Below are positions 53,386 through 64,000 of a stretch of DNA of 64,000 bases, piece after piece. Position numbers and translations under genes: made by a program. This DNA is from Oscarella lobularis (Eukaryota; Porifera; Homoscleromorpha; Homosclerophorida; Oscarellidae). The DNA lies in NCBI RefSeq assembly GCF_947507565.1, contig NC_089184.1, positions 2,418,001-2,482,000 of the forward strand, read 5' to 3'. Below the pieces are notes generated by a model, which was not told the origin of the DNA, ran no database searches, and saw only the letters and a program-made list of their open reading frames with translations. Positions within the stretch are counted from its first letter, which is position 1, and each line of letters starts with the position of its first letter.

Positions 53386-56300
53386 GGCTGCGCCTATTCC
53401 GGTGATCTTCTCAAGCCCGGTAGTACTGACAGAGTCATGAAAGACGTCTACATTGTCGTGCTAGAGAAATGCACTACCACGGAGCAAAATAAGCCAAACG
53501 GGTCGATCAGGTGGGAGCGATATCTGGAGCATTCGTTTGGGCGCGGCTACCTTGCGATTCTGAGCTGCAACTCGCTCTATAGAAGTCCAGTACGGTGTAC
53601 TACTTACAAATTGTACAGCGTGCTTTCGCCTATATGTTTACGCTGGCCTTTCTTCGCCAAAAACAGAAGTGTCTGACGAGTGATAAACGAGTAACTAATT
53701 TGGCGGTACTAATGTCTAGTTCCGTGATGGGAACTTACTTAGGTGTAAATGACCCCAAAATGTACTCCATTAGAACAAAAGGGAAGGCATCCGTTAATAC
53801 TAAAGCTATACATGCAGCCAATGAAATGACTAATTCTAGAGACTGGCATACCCATACAACAAATAATATAAAGTTGCCGCAGATGCAGTAAAAACCCTAC
53901 GAAAAATTTTGTCTTACTAAGGGGCTGCCGTGTTTCAAACTGCGCGTATTCATTTTGCTCTACCGTTTAACATGCGTGCACGCCTTTGAGAGCAGGCAAT
54001 GCAATCGTCATTTGTCTGCTCTTATATCTAAAGTCGTCGCCCAAGGGTATTATGCATTACACCAAATTATACGCTGCTTATATGTCTGCTAGCTCTTGCG
54101 CTTAACAAGGCTATGCTACCAATATTTTACTCAGGCGGACATCAGTAAATAAATAATTACTAACATTTTTGATCTAGGAAAGAACCATGTGTCAATGGTC
54201 CTTCAAGAAGTGGCAAAAAATCGCGATGAAACGTTTGAACTGAGAAACGAGTTTACCGTTGGAAACGATTTCAAGGCTTATTCCGCTAAAATGAGTCTTG
54301 GGTAAAAGACTGACTTACATATGTTTAAGATATTCATACTGTTCATATCCTCTTATACCGTGCTAAAGTTCGCACTGAAGCAGCCGCACGTTCTTTACGT
54401 CGAACCTAACTGAATCATTCGTCTCGACGACAGCGTCGATAGAAGGTAAAATCATTCTGAAAAAATCAGCAACGGTGAAAAAACTAGTCCTCTTCAATGC
54501 CTTCAAAAACTCAATGCTGATTGGGTCAGTCATTTAATAGAGTGGTTATTAAAACTAAATAAATAAATGAAAAGGGATTTGCAAGGACATCGCAACGCAA
54601 CTTTGAAACATAACTCTTTACTCGCATCCAAGTACCGATAAATAGATCCCTATTTTATCTTAAATTTTGGTAACTTGTCCCTAAGGTCAGTATCGGGGAA
54701 AAGGAGCTACAGCTTACGTCCTCGACTCGTCAGAAGAGCCATTTTTATACAGAAAAATTCTTACTTTTTCTTTCAGTGAAATTTACGCCGCTAACGAAGA
54801 TTTTGAAAACAGAACAACTTTTGTAAAAAAAGGTCATACCTAGTGTAGCTAAGGTGGTTGCTGTCAGCGTCGGTCTTATACCACATAAAACACTGCGTGG
54901 CACTCGCCTTTTAGGCTACTTATGAAAGGGATAGAATTGGTTATTTCCAAAGTGCGAAAAAGAAAACAAACTGCCATTATGAAGTAAGGATCAATGCCGA
55001 ATTTCCAAATTAATCAGATCCCGGCACCGGCAGTATGTCAATTGGATTTTTCAAAAACACAACCCTGAAGACATTACATGAACAAGCTTTCAAAAGTGTC
55101 AGTTAAAGCTAACAGAAAAGGGACAAGGTTAGGGTTAGGCCTAGTTTACAAAAGACATGGCACTACTCTCTGATTAATTAACTTAATTCGCTAGGGTCTC
55201 GCCGCCGTCTCATCGGCTGGCAATGACGGTGTAGATGCGTGCGGCCGCTCTCCTGCATCAACCGTTGACGCGTAAAAAACTCGTCTACTATGAAGTACGC
55301 ACCTAATTATCTGGCTTAGTATTACTGTTGGGGCTTCAACAGAGGAAGACAAAATGTAGAATCGCTCGAATCATGGTCCATGAGTAAACGTCTTCGCTCC
55401 CGTAATAAGAATTTATGGTCAAATTTTGAAAAGTAATCGTTTTACTTTACGAAGGGAAAATCTATCCTCAGTGCATGTATAACCGGCCCCACTTCTTCGA
55501 TCAAAATGACAGGTATAATTGAAAATATCTCACGTGTTGCACTTTGATGAAAGACATTTTGCAGGCACTTCAATGGCTGCCGCTTTTGTTAACAGTATAC
55601 CGTTCTACTACTGTAGTTTGCTTTAGGAATGAACAACGTAGTAAATCTTGTTTTATAATTCTGGCAAACTTGCAAAAATTCGGAGTGTGATCTGAACCAA
55701 ACTCCGGCGCAGTTCAGAGCCAATCTCTACAATAAGTAAGTAAAAGTAAACAAATAGCAGACCTATGACGAAATTGCTCCTCTGTAAGAAAGAAATTGAC
55801 TATTCTGAGACTCTCCTCAAAAACTAAAAAACCTGCCGCTTAACACAAGGAACGAGCTTGTTTACTATGGCTGTTGAAGGCACCGTCTCAAAGAAGAACT
55901 TAACACATTCTCGTCATGAAATTCGGTTCTGTTTGTGCTTTATATGTTGCGTGTTTGCTCTCGTGTCATTTCGCTTTCTTCGAAGTGGTCTCTCTCTTAG
56001 TCTCTCGTAGGCACCCTAGTGATACTCAAGGTAGGAAAGGTGGAACTCTTAAATATTCAGCGTTACATAGCTATGATATACAATTTCGAGTTTGACCACA
56101 CAATTTTTATCAGCGGGCCATAAGGCAGATATTAATTTAGAGATGGCTACTGCCGCCCGTCCGGCGTGAGCCAAAAAATAAATTCATTGAATTAAACCCC
56201 AGACTATCTCAAGTACGTGCTTCTAGAGTTTGGTCATGGGCACGTGCACGTCGATCGTACATAGCATGCAGCGGGTTTTGGGTCATCCTGCTTTTGAAAC

Positions 56301-57640
56301 CGCTAGCTCTTAAAATAATAAAAAACAATAGTTGAGCCTTTGCGAGTGCCGCTTTTCAAAAGACCAGAGCCTCTCGGTGTAGGAAATTGCGAAGTTGACT
56401 TTAGTGAACTACGAGCAATTTTCAAAGGCATTTATTCCCATCAACGCTATTACTCAGAATTTAGCGTCTTTAATCAAAGTCTTCAGTGAGAGAAACCAAT
56501 TAAATTCGTCGCTACTCTCAAGGCTAAGAGCGTAACAGAATATTTAGGAGAGATAATGACAAAACGTGTCCTTATCTACATGCAACCTGAGCTCTTCTAC
56601 CAAAAAGAAAGCCTGAGTCCCATGAAAAGCCTTGGCTCACCAACTGCGAGTGACTCATTGGGCCAGAAAAGAAGCTAAACAAGGTAGCTAACTATTTCTC
56701 TGATGATTGAAAGGACATGGCTCGAAGGTGAATGTGAAAATAGTAGAAGCGGCTCATAAGCACGAACCTCCAAGAACATTTCCCACAACATGTTCAAACT
56801 TTGGATACGTCACAACAGAACCGCTGCGACGGTGATACTCTTATGCAGAGCTCTCTTGGACGTCAAGCATCGGTTAGCTGCAGAAATTTTTTTCCCGGAC
56901 GCCTCCAAACAACTCCTGCGTAAAAGGACTACCTCTCTGCCCTTCTAGAAGCACATTCAAATCAAGAACACCTTTCGATATTCAAGAACTACAATCCGTT
57001 GACTCCGTATAACAACAATACATGTGTACGAAACACACAATTAAGCCCGTTGTTTGGAACACGTTCTACTGTATAATGAACCTAACTTACCTGAAAATCC
57101 ATTGCATATAATCTATTGCGTAATGTTCTAAAGCACGTGGCGGCTGCTAGCTAACGTCCGAGGGAAAGGAGCTACAACGTACTAATCTCTGTACCGCCCT
57201 ACCTACCTACTAGCAGCCGCCGACTAAACCCTAATGCAAGTGAAGCACCAGTGCATACTATCGTACGAGTGCCAACACGTTTATCTGCTCTGAAACCAGA
57301 TGCTGTTCCTTCACACTCTCTGCGTCGTACACATAACATGGGAGTTTTGATCATGCATGCTGTTCCACTAAGCCTTCGCATGAGCCCCAACCAGCCCTCG
57401 ATTAGTCTGTCAGAAATCGAGTCCCTGTCTTTAGATTTGATTTGAAATCACTCTATTCCCAAAACGTGGCCAGTGGCACAACATGCAATCAATCTCTATG
57501 CACGATGAAGAGAGCTAGGCCCGCCCCTTAAGTGAATGCCTACACCATCGGGGGCCCTTACAGGAATGAGACAAACCTAGCGATCCATTGATTCTTCATT
57601 CATCGCCAAAGTTGACACAAATCTAAAAGTAAATGGAATC
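53386..57640. other. About 4 kb without recognisable genes
   Basis: Short open frames only (up to about 98 codons near 53595-53891), none with a domain or splice structure I can support. A GGTTAGGGTTAGG stretch near 55125 is too short to be a telomeric array. Confidence 0.4.
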
Positions 57641-57765
57641 TAGTGAGACACAGTCGTGCGCATTCTTAAAGCGTTTAGACGCCTGACGTGAAAGTAAAAG
57701 AGTGAGCGCGATGACAAGCGTGGGTCCAATTAACACAGGGGCCCGAACAAAATCTCGCACAGTAG

Positions 57766-59039
57766 GGTCCCGTGTCAATCCTCGGACACCATCAAAACCC
57801 GGATAGCTCTGCGCGTTCCCTGCTGGACAGGGCCGACCGCGCACCAGTTCTTCTGAAAGCCTATATCATTACCATCTCTGACACACAACAGTTGCGGAGC
57901 CAGCGCGTTGCACATAGGAGCGAGAGGGGTTTGTTTGTTTTTTTCCCCCGATATCTAATCTCCGACGGAAGCATCATATCCGGGCAGAGCGATTTTCTCG
58001 TCAACCGTACACTTTTATTACACAAATCACATATCAATCGAAAGCTCTATCCTTTCTCTATCTACTGTCCTTTAGAGTACGTCGATAGGTCCTGCGGTCG
58101 CCGAGAAAATCGAGTTTGAAAAGAGGCACCTCTGCATCAAGAGCCCGGACACCCGATTTTCTTCTGAGCCGGTTTCTCTCGGACAAAAGGATGTAATTCG
58201 AATACGCTAAGAATAATAACGCCTAAATTTAGATAAAAAGCAAAAGCGGCTAAAATTATCGACATATTCATACAAATCGCACTTGCAACCGTTGTTTTTG
58301 ACTAACCCACTTTCGTAGACCGTGTGGCATCTTTCTCAGCTCTTCGCATTTTTTTACAAGGTTTCCAGGTTCTTACACACTTTTTAGCAGTTATCCTCAT
58401 TTTCAAAAATTCAAATTTTGAATTTGAAAAACTGCTTAGAAGGGCACAGGCGAAACGTTAGCCTTGTTAGGAACACCCAAAGAGCTCAGATTAATGTTGC
58501 GCAACAGAAAAAACTAAGTAAGTTAGTAGAACGCTAAGTACCGTATATACCGTCGATTTTTGCACAAAACTCCTCTAATCTGGCCATTTTTGCTTGTTTT
58601 GTCATGATATAGACGTTAGTATCTTCAACGTATATGCGCTTGTCCGAGAGAATTCAGTTATGGAAGAAAATCGGGTGTCCGGCTCTTGATACAGAGGTGC
58701 CTCTTTTCAAACTCGATTTTCTCGGCGGCCGCAGGTCCTTTCAACGTACTCTAAAAGGCAGTAGATAGAGGAAGGATAGAGCTTTCGATCGATATGTGAT
58801 TTGTTCACTAAAAGTCTACGGTTGACAAGAAATCGCTCTGTCCGGATATGATTCCGTCCGAGATTAGATATCGGGGGGAAAAAACAAACAAACCCCTCTC
58901 GCTCCTATGTGCAACGCGCTGGCTGCGCAACTGTTGTGTGTCAGAGATGGTAATGACATAGGCTTTTGAAATAACTGGTGCGCGGTCGGCCTTGTCAAGC
59001 AGGGAACGCGCGGAGCTGCCCGAGTTTTGATGGGACACT
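57766..59039. mobile_element. Foldback element, about 1.27 kb, with roughly 400-bp inverted arms
   Basis: The left arm (57766-58200) and right arm (about 58640-59039) are inverted copies with high similarity, sharing GCGCGTTCCCTGC, GGAGCGAGAGGGGTTTGTTT, GATCG.AAGCTCTATCC and CCGGACACCCGATTTTCTTC. The tips read AGTAGGGTCCC and AGTAGTGTCCC. The central 440 bp has no coding potential, so the element is non-autonomous. The insertion site is defined by comparison with 5150-5170. Confidence 0.8.
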
Positions 59040-59180
59040 ACTCGTTTGGAATGGTATAATTAAGAGTAATCGCGAAAGCCATCAAAGCCGGATTGCTTAC
59101 CAGAGAACGGATGACATCATGCGTCGCCTCCATCTTTCCCCGATGCTACTTTTTTTCAGTAGGGGGCGGATATCGAATCT

Positions 59181-59526
59181 AAAAAAATCTAAATCTAAAT
59201 CTTTATTATTTATAGTCACAATGCACAGCAGCTATGCAACACATGGGCTGATCTTCCGACGGCGGACCATTTATCGTCCGGGACTTCCCATACACTGGGT
59301 AGGCGGGGCTCAGTCAGGTGACATTGACGGTCTTTTAGAATGGAGAATAGACGAGGGGGAAAGCTCCAATACTGGAGAAAAACCTCGGGCAATGGTAGGA
59401 GAGCCCATCCAAAGCACATATGAAAAAGGAAATTTTACGAAATTCCGACATGGTCGGGAATCGAACCCCCATCCATAGTGGTGCCGGCCGAGTGCTCTCA
59501 CCACTCGGCCACCACTGCCCCCAAAA
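59181..59526 (-). mobile_element. tRNA-derived SINE
   Basis: On the minus strand the element begins with a tRNA-like head (59525 downwards) with a perfect A box (TGGCCGAGTGG), a strong D-arm hairpin (GCCGAGTG/CACTCGGC) and a B box (GGTTCGATTCC). A roughly 240-bp body follows, and the element ends in a short (GATTTA)n-type tail near 59183-59215. Possible 5-bp flanks ATCGA occur on both sides. It interrupts the duplicated segment within GGGGGCGGA..CCTCAAAAA. The head resembles Ser/Leu tRNAs. Confidence 0.82.
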
Positions 59527-59690
59527 TCGAGCCAGCCTCAAAAAAATCGTCCCCTACGACGTCCACGTACTCGACTCTAACAGGCATTCTGCGCAGAAAT
59601 CGTGTCTGGAAAGAGCTAGAGACCCCTTCGAAGCTTACCATGCAGTCCTGAACAACGAAGAAAAGCGACGATGACTCGACAGCTAGAGTC

Positions 59691-60339
59691 CCTGCATCAT
59701 TTCTTCGATAAGACTCTCGGTGCAGTGCAACGTCCGAGTTTTTTCATCTCCGTGCGTAGGATACGGGAGGAGCGGGACCGTAGAACAGGAAGAAGAACTT
59801 TTTCGTAGAGTCACTTTTGGCTGCAGTATACGGGACTCCGGAGAAACTCTGCTTAGACCGGCTGAAATGCGTTCATGAGGGAAATGCAAGTGCGCCTTTT
59901 AGGCACTGATCGCGCGCCATAGTGTGTAACGTCGTCGTCCCTTCGGTTCTCGATCGTCGTCGCTCGCTCGCTGATTCGCTTCGGTCGCTCCGCTCGCTCG
60001 CGAGTTCGTTAACGTTTTTTATTGAACTTCACTGCTCGCACACACTCGACTAGACCACTGACTAGACTAGACTACTCGACTACTCGCACACGCACAGACT
60101 CCCCCTATTAGCATACATACACAGCCAATCATCGGCCGCCTCCACTTAAATAATTAAAACATAAATGTCCCGGAGTGCCCTTTACTACAGTGAGGTTGGT
60201 GATGCCTAATTTCTAAATGGAAAGAGCCCCTCTTAAGTCTGGTAATAAGTATAGGTGCATAGAAGATAACTAAAGCTTGCACATTCTTGCAAAAGTTTGA
60301 TAATGCCGTTAGTAAGCAATACTTCGTTACTTTCCTAAA
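59691..60339. other. Intergenic with GCTC-rich stretch
   Basis: A CGCTC/GCTCG-rich stretch lies near 59958-60002 and a CTCGACTAG-type stretch near 60040-60085. No gene recognised. Confidence 0.4.
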
Positions 60340-61269
60340 TCATGCAGACTCTTTGACATGTGCTTGAAAAAATTCTACCACCTTCCCATTAAAATCATCG
60401 CAGACATCAAGATGAATTTGATGGCGTCCTCCTATAAATTCGTGATACGCAGTAGGGCCGCGAATATTCGCCTTGATAATTTCCGCGTGGTGAACGGTAA
60501 TCAGCGGATCACGGCTGCCGTGCATTAGAAGCGTCGGACACTTTACCCTTTCCAAACTGCCCTGGTAAATGTCCTCGCCCCATTCGTTGGCCAATCGCGT
60601 CACCCCGCGAACCCAAGCTGACTACAATCTCTGCATGACGTCTAAAGGGTAATAAGCGGTGACTCGGCTCAGGATCTCCTCATTCCACGCTGATAGGCTC
60701 TCGATTGCTACGAATTTGTCAACGGTTTTTCGTTCCAAGTACGCCATTACTCCCCAAATCATCAGGGCTTCAACGGCGTCAGGTCTCATTGCGGCCAAAA
60801 TTAATGCGACTGTACCGCCATAGCACCACCTGCATGGATAAAGGACGGTAACGGTAAGAGAAAAGCAAATCAAATGAGTATGGGAATGTAGCTAGCTCGC
60901 GAGGGTTGTTCATCAGACGTCTGCACATAGTAGCAGAACGTAATCAAATTAGTCAAATTTTACGTGTATGATGCTTCTATACCCTGCGACGGAATAGCGG
61001 TGTATCTTGAGCGAATCCATCAAACGGGCGACGTCGTCGGCGTCGGAGCGATAGAAATCGCCCGAAAAGTCTTTTTCGGGTGGACGCGATTTGCCGCAGC
61101 CGCGCAAATCAACGGCGTTCATGTCAAAGTGATCGCACATGAGCTGCGATTGGAGTTGCGGCGCGAAATCAAGCAGTCCTGTACTAACAGAACCATGGAG
61201 CAAGACGAGAACGGCGCTGCCTCTTCCCGCGCGACGGTAGTGGAGATTAACGCTGTTTACGCGAGCCAA
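60340..61269 (-). CDS. Alpha/beta hydrolase of the BPHL (valacyclovir hydrolase-like) family with Cys nucleophile and an in-frame stop
   Basis: Exon a (about 61250-60983) gives VNLHYRRAGRG, VLLHGSVSTG (oxyanion loop) and VDLRGCGKSRPPEKDF. A 153-bp GT-AG intron (60982-60830) splits a codon, and exon b (60829 down) restores AGWCYGGTVAL, the nucleophile elbow. BPHL has GWSDGG here, so Ser is replaced by Cys. The acid (HGSRDPLI) and the His (GGRHQIHL) are present. At about 60622 a TAG interrupts a frame that is otherwise continuous (VMQRL, stop, SAWVRGVTRL). The first exon is unclear; a candidate ATG lies near 61380. The family hydrolyses esters of amino acids and thioesters. This copy may be a pseudogene or a neofunctionalised enzyme; the stop makes decay more likely. 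Confidence 0.7.
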
Positions 61270-61429
61270 AGAAATAGGAGAATAATGTTAGCGTTGTTGG
61301 CGAGTCAAAAGTTGCGATCTGGGCGCGTTGTAACTTGCTTTCCTGGTAAAAATCGTCGTGTCAGCCGTCGCTTGCATTTTCAATAGCACTGAGCGTGAGA
61401 AACCCCCGTACACTGATATCTGGCTTCGA

Positions 61430-61496
61430 ACAGCTGACGATTGCGTCGATGTCAGCTGACGATTGCGTCAATGTCAGCTGACGATTAAGTCGATTA
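61430..61496. repeat. Three tandem copies of a 22-bp unit
   Basis: CAGCTGACGATTGCGTC followed by GATGT, CAATGT-like and degenerate ends is repeated three times. Each unit contains CAGCTG (an E-box). Confidence 0.85.
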
Positions 61497-61653
61497 TAGC
61501 TGTGCGTGACGTCATGCACAACTACTCCCTTCCTTCCGCTCCAAATCTCGTCTCCGCGTCGCCCCAGCCGCGCGTTCCTCTGCTAGCGCGACCGATCAAC
61601 GGACTGCGCCTGGCCTCGTCCAGGCCCTTTACGAGTCCCTTATGGTCTCATCT

Positions 61654-62863
61654 GGTACCAGAGATTAAGGAGAGAGGGATATGAAACTCCCCCTCTCACG
61701 TGACTATTTCTTGGTACCAGCCGTGTAGCACTATCGATGGACGATCTTCGAAGAGTCCAGGAAGACATTATAGCCAAGAATTCGACTACTGCGCGTTCGC
61801 CACGTTATTTGATGATGCGAGAGACTGCCGAATTGGTCATTAAAGGAAGATCGACGGAGACAGCGATTTCCTTAGCTACGAATTCTCTCAGTCAGTAGGC
61901 TAATGGCTTTCTTCTGCAGTGTTATTTTTTAGCAGTCGATTTCAGTTTGCTAAGGCGCTGTGGAGTGTTCATGTAGATGTTGTTCGTAAATTTAATTGTG
62001 AGGAGATAAGTGCACTGGCCGACGGTAATAGGCAAGGATTTGCTTGCGTGCAATCGAGCAGGGTCTGCATCTTATATTGGACCGTCGACTTGTGAGTAGA
62101 TGGCATTTTGTGAATCGGACAGTCGAAGCGTATTGCTCTCCCTTGTACTCAACAGGAAATGTTGAGATTCTAAAAGCCGGCTCCCCTGACTTGTACTTAA
62201 AGCTCCTTTTCCTTCGCCTGACAACATCAATATACTTTTCTTCAGGAGAACCAGGGCATATGCCAGTTGTGTCCAGACATGGTCACGTGAGGTGTCATCG
62301 GGAAAAGCGTTCTGTATACGCTTTAAGAAAGTCGCAGGCACGAAAGGAAGACAAATAATTGTTAAGCGGAGAATAAACTAGCTACAACAGTAGGATTGGA
62401 TGCGAAAGATGTAAGAGAGTGGCTTCTGGAGGGTGCAAAAGATGGACGACTGGACACGCCCAAAACTACCGAAAATCGCTCATTCCGTAGCAAGGGATAA
62501 AGCGACGATTAAATACTTAGTTGATCAACGTAGCAGATTGCCTTAGACAACATTTCCCTTAACTGGCACGATGCTACGAGTAGCGAGGAAAGCCCAGGAG
62601 GGTGCAAAGCCTACTCTTCATCAAAATGGGCATGTTCGCGGCATCAGGACAACTTCTACTGCGTTCCAACGCGACAGTTGTGGACCGCATAGAGCTTCGA
62701 AGCATTTCTCGACCAAGTTCGAGTTCCTTACCTATTTCGGCGACTGAGTAGGACGCATTTCGTAAAGCGTATCAGGGGAATGACAGCTACACGGCTGGTA
62801 CCAAGAAATAGTCACGTGAGAGGGGGAGTTTCATATCCCTCTCTCCTTAATCTCTGCTGGTAC
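61654..62863. mobile_element. DNA element of about 1.2 kb with roughly 76-bp terminal inverted repeats
   Basis: 61654-61729 (GGTACCAGAGATTAAGGAGA.. to GGTACCAGCCGTGTAGC) is the near-perfect inverse of 62786-62863. The interior contains a 53-codon frame at 61737 and scattered short conserved-looking pieces (VREWLLEGAKDGRLD near 62410) but no complete transposase. No clear target duplication was found. Confidence 0.78.
61737..61898 (+). CDS. Short frame inside the TIR element, possible transposon-encoded helical peptide
   Basis: MDDLRRVQEDIIAKNSTTAR continues to a TAG at 61898 (53 residues). The second half (MMRETAELVIKGRSTETA) could be a small helix-turn-helix, but this is speculative. It may be a first exon of a decayed transposon gene. 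Confidence 0.35.
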   Translation: MDDLRRVQEDIIAKNSTTARSPRYLMMRETAELVIKGRSTETAISLATNSLSQ

Positions 62864-63096
62864 AGTACAGTGTACGAGAAATCGTCTAAGGAGATTAGCG
62901 CACGCTAATTCGGCAGTGAACCAAGCCTTTTTCTAAACGTAACTGGCGATTCGCGGTAGTGCGCTTTCCCCTTAGCTTGTCACGACCTTTCTTGAACGTA
63001 GCTTGTGGCAGTTTGTTCACGGCACCGCCTAGGGGGGCCGTCATTCACCCTGACTCTACTGCGCATGCACTCTCGAGTCTCTTCTTCTTCGCCAGT

Positions 63097-63105
63097 ATGC
63101 AGTGC
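63097..63105. other. Left target-site duplication ATGCAGTGC
   Basis: Directly precedes the left terminal repeat; exact copy at 63853-63861. Confidence 0.9.
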
Positions 63106-63852
63106 GGCAGGACGGAGTTTCAAACGCGCATGTACGAGTACTAGTGCGTAACAATGGGCGGAGAGCCAATGACGTAGCCCTTGTCGCGCACGCGCCTTAA
63201 ATCAGCCAATGAAGTAAACATTTATCGTTCTATCGAGACCCCGTGAAAGAAAAATGGCTCGTCTAAGATGAGTTCGAATTGTCTAAGCTTGAGATTTGGC
63301 AGATCGAAGCTTCAATGAATAAGCTTTGATTTTAGCCCTGACATATTTTTAGTTGAGGGGGACGTCAATCGAGAAAAAGCGGTTTGAAAGTTATAGGACC
63401 GCTGAACGCACTAGGAACCGCACGTTTTCTCTATAAATAGCTTCAAAAATTTAAAAAATCGTAGGGATTCGTAAATGCGCTCGAAAATGGGCTGAATCGT
63501 GCCTCAATCGCGCCTAACGACCCACGATGTTTCGAATTTTGCCAAAATATGTTAGGTAAAAACAGCGTCTTTTTAGCTTCAAAGCCAAAGAATACTGCCT
63601 TTTATTTATACTACTGGCGTTTTTGGAAAGCTCGGCGACAGAAATGGGAAGTTGTAGACGATACTATTTGTACGAGGGTCCCCGCCCGATGCGCGTTTGT
63701 TTCAGTGAAGCAATGCCATATTTGCGCATTTTCGCCAAAGAAAATGCGCTTGTCAGAGGCTAGATAAGGTAAATTCAGCGCTTTCGGAGAACATTCGAAG
63801 GCGGGGAGTAACCCTAACTACGACGCATGCGTGTTTGAAACTCCGTCCTGCC
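63106..63852. mobile_element. 747-bp non-autonomous DNA element with 27-bp TIRs and 9-bp target-site duplication
   Basis: The left end GGCAGGACGGAGTTTCAAAC..GCATG (63106-63132) matches the inverse of the right end (63826-63852) with one difference. The flanks are a perfect 9-bp duplication ATGCAGTGC. The TIRs share GCAGGAC, TTTCA and GCGCATGT in the same order with the 4.1-kb transposon at 38006-42118, which also makes 9-bp duplications, so it is probably a non-autonomous relative of it. Confidence 0.88.
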
Positions 63853-63959
63853 ATGCAGTGCAGCGATTTGCTTCGACGAATTGCTTGTGAGCATCAACTA
63901 AGTAGCCGGAAGCTTTCTAGTTTGCGCGAATGGACCAGAAACAAACGTCCTTCCGGCAA
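63853..63959 (+). CDS. First exon of another NLR-like gene, truncated by the window edge
   Basis: ATGCAGTGCAGCGATTTGCT opens a frame (MQCSDLLRRIACEHQLSSRK) that matches exon 1 of NLR-like copy A at 33062 and ends at the same type of donor, CAA|GTGAGA. Here the 39-residue unit occurs once, not twice. The intron start also resembles that of copy A (GATAATGG.G.GG..GCGTCTT). The upstream region (TGCGCATGCACTC near 63060) matches 33005-33020. A transposon is inserted immediately before the ATG, whose target duplication recreates the first nine bases. Confidence 0.65.
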
Positions 63960-64000
63960 GTGAGAGATAATGGTGTGGCGTCTTAGAGTCTCGTGAAGCT

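Larger units (their letters stand above)
57641..59690. repeat. Second copy of the 5.06-5.43 kb segment, split by nested mobile elements
   Basis: Pieces matching the uninterrupted copy lie at 57659-57765, 59040-59180 and 59530-59680. The first gap is filled by a foldback element and the second by a tRNA-derived SINE. The left piece keeps the minus-strand frame with IGPTLVIALTLLLS and ASKRFKNA. Confidence 0.75.

Noticed and set aside
53320-53676. 118-codon plus-strand frame right of the hAT MITE
   Set aside because: It begins inside the MITE and has no domain or supporting splice structure.
55120-55140. TTAGGG-like telomeric motif
   Set aside because: Only two units are present in ordinary spacer sequence, which is expected by chance.
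59455-59525. Functional nuclear tRNA gene on the minus strand
   Set aside because: A and B boxes are good, but a long body and a simple-repeat tail follow and it interrupts a duplicated segment, so it is a tRNA-derived SINE.

Overview
This window looks like nuclear DNA of an early-branching animal, most likely a sponge. The genes carry many very short GT-AG introns (45-60 bp is common). They combine animal-specific immune modules (CARD, Death, TIR, Roc-COR, NB-ARC, a DDX60-type helicase), and the DNA between them is full of eukaryotic transposons. The species assignment is inference. Gene models below were made by eye from exon phase and splice consensus. Domain calls are solid where motifs are named; exact exon ends are often approximate.

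Layout. 1-6.2 kb: tandem and dispersed repeats, a small TIR element, a kelch-gene fragment. 6.2-37.5 kb: an innate-immunity cluster. On the minus strand lie a CARD-ankyrin-TIR gene (6.2-9.3 kb), an ankyrin-Roc-COR-Death gene (10.4-25.0 kb) and a DDX60-like DEVH helicase (25.3-32.4 kb). On the plus strand follows a Death-NB-ARC-TPR (NLR-like) gene (33.1-37.5 kb). One intron of the Roc-COR gene holds a Helitron (about 16.3-24.1 kb) that encodes a HUH Rep/PIF1 helicase with an OTU domain and carries a separate spliced antisense gene. 38.0-42.1 kb: an apparently complete DNA transposon with identical 27-bp terminal inverted repeats and a perfect 9-bp target-site duplication. 42.3-44.9 kb: a 5'-truncated, decayed second copy of the NLR-like gene. 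45.8-49.1 kb: a kelch / coiled-coil / protein kinase gene. 49.2-49.8 kb: a small unidentified gene. 50-60 kb: a LINE fragment, an hAT-type MITE and a nest of transposons. 60.3-61.4 kb (minus): a BPHL-like hydrolase with Cys in place of the nucleophile Ser and an in-frame stop. 61.6-63.9 kb: two more TIR elements, the last inserted exactly at the start codon of another NLR-like first exon that runs off the window.

How it fits together. CARD, Death and TIR are homotypic adaptor domains, NB-ARC-TPR proteins are STAND sensors, Roc-COR-Death resembles the non-kinase half of DAPK1, and DDX60 is linked to antiviral RNA sensing in vertebrates. Finding them side by side, with decayed duplicates and heavy transposon load, suggests a rapidly evolving immune locus. 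The most interesting possibly undescribed item is the transposon family at 38.0-42.1 kb (4.1 kb, multi-exon transposase with a C-terminal RING-like finger), which shares TIR design and 9-bp duplications with the 747-bp element at 63.1 kb. Several otherwise intact coding regions break at single-base shifts, so either decay is widespread or the assembly carries base-level errors.
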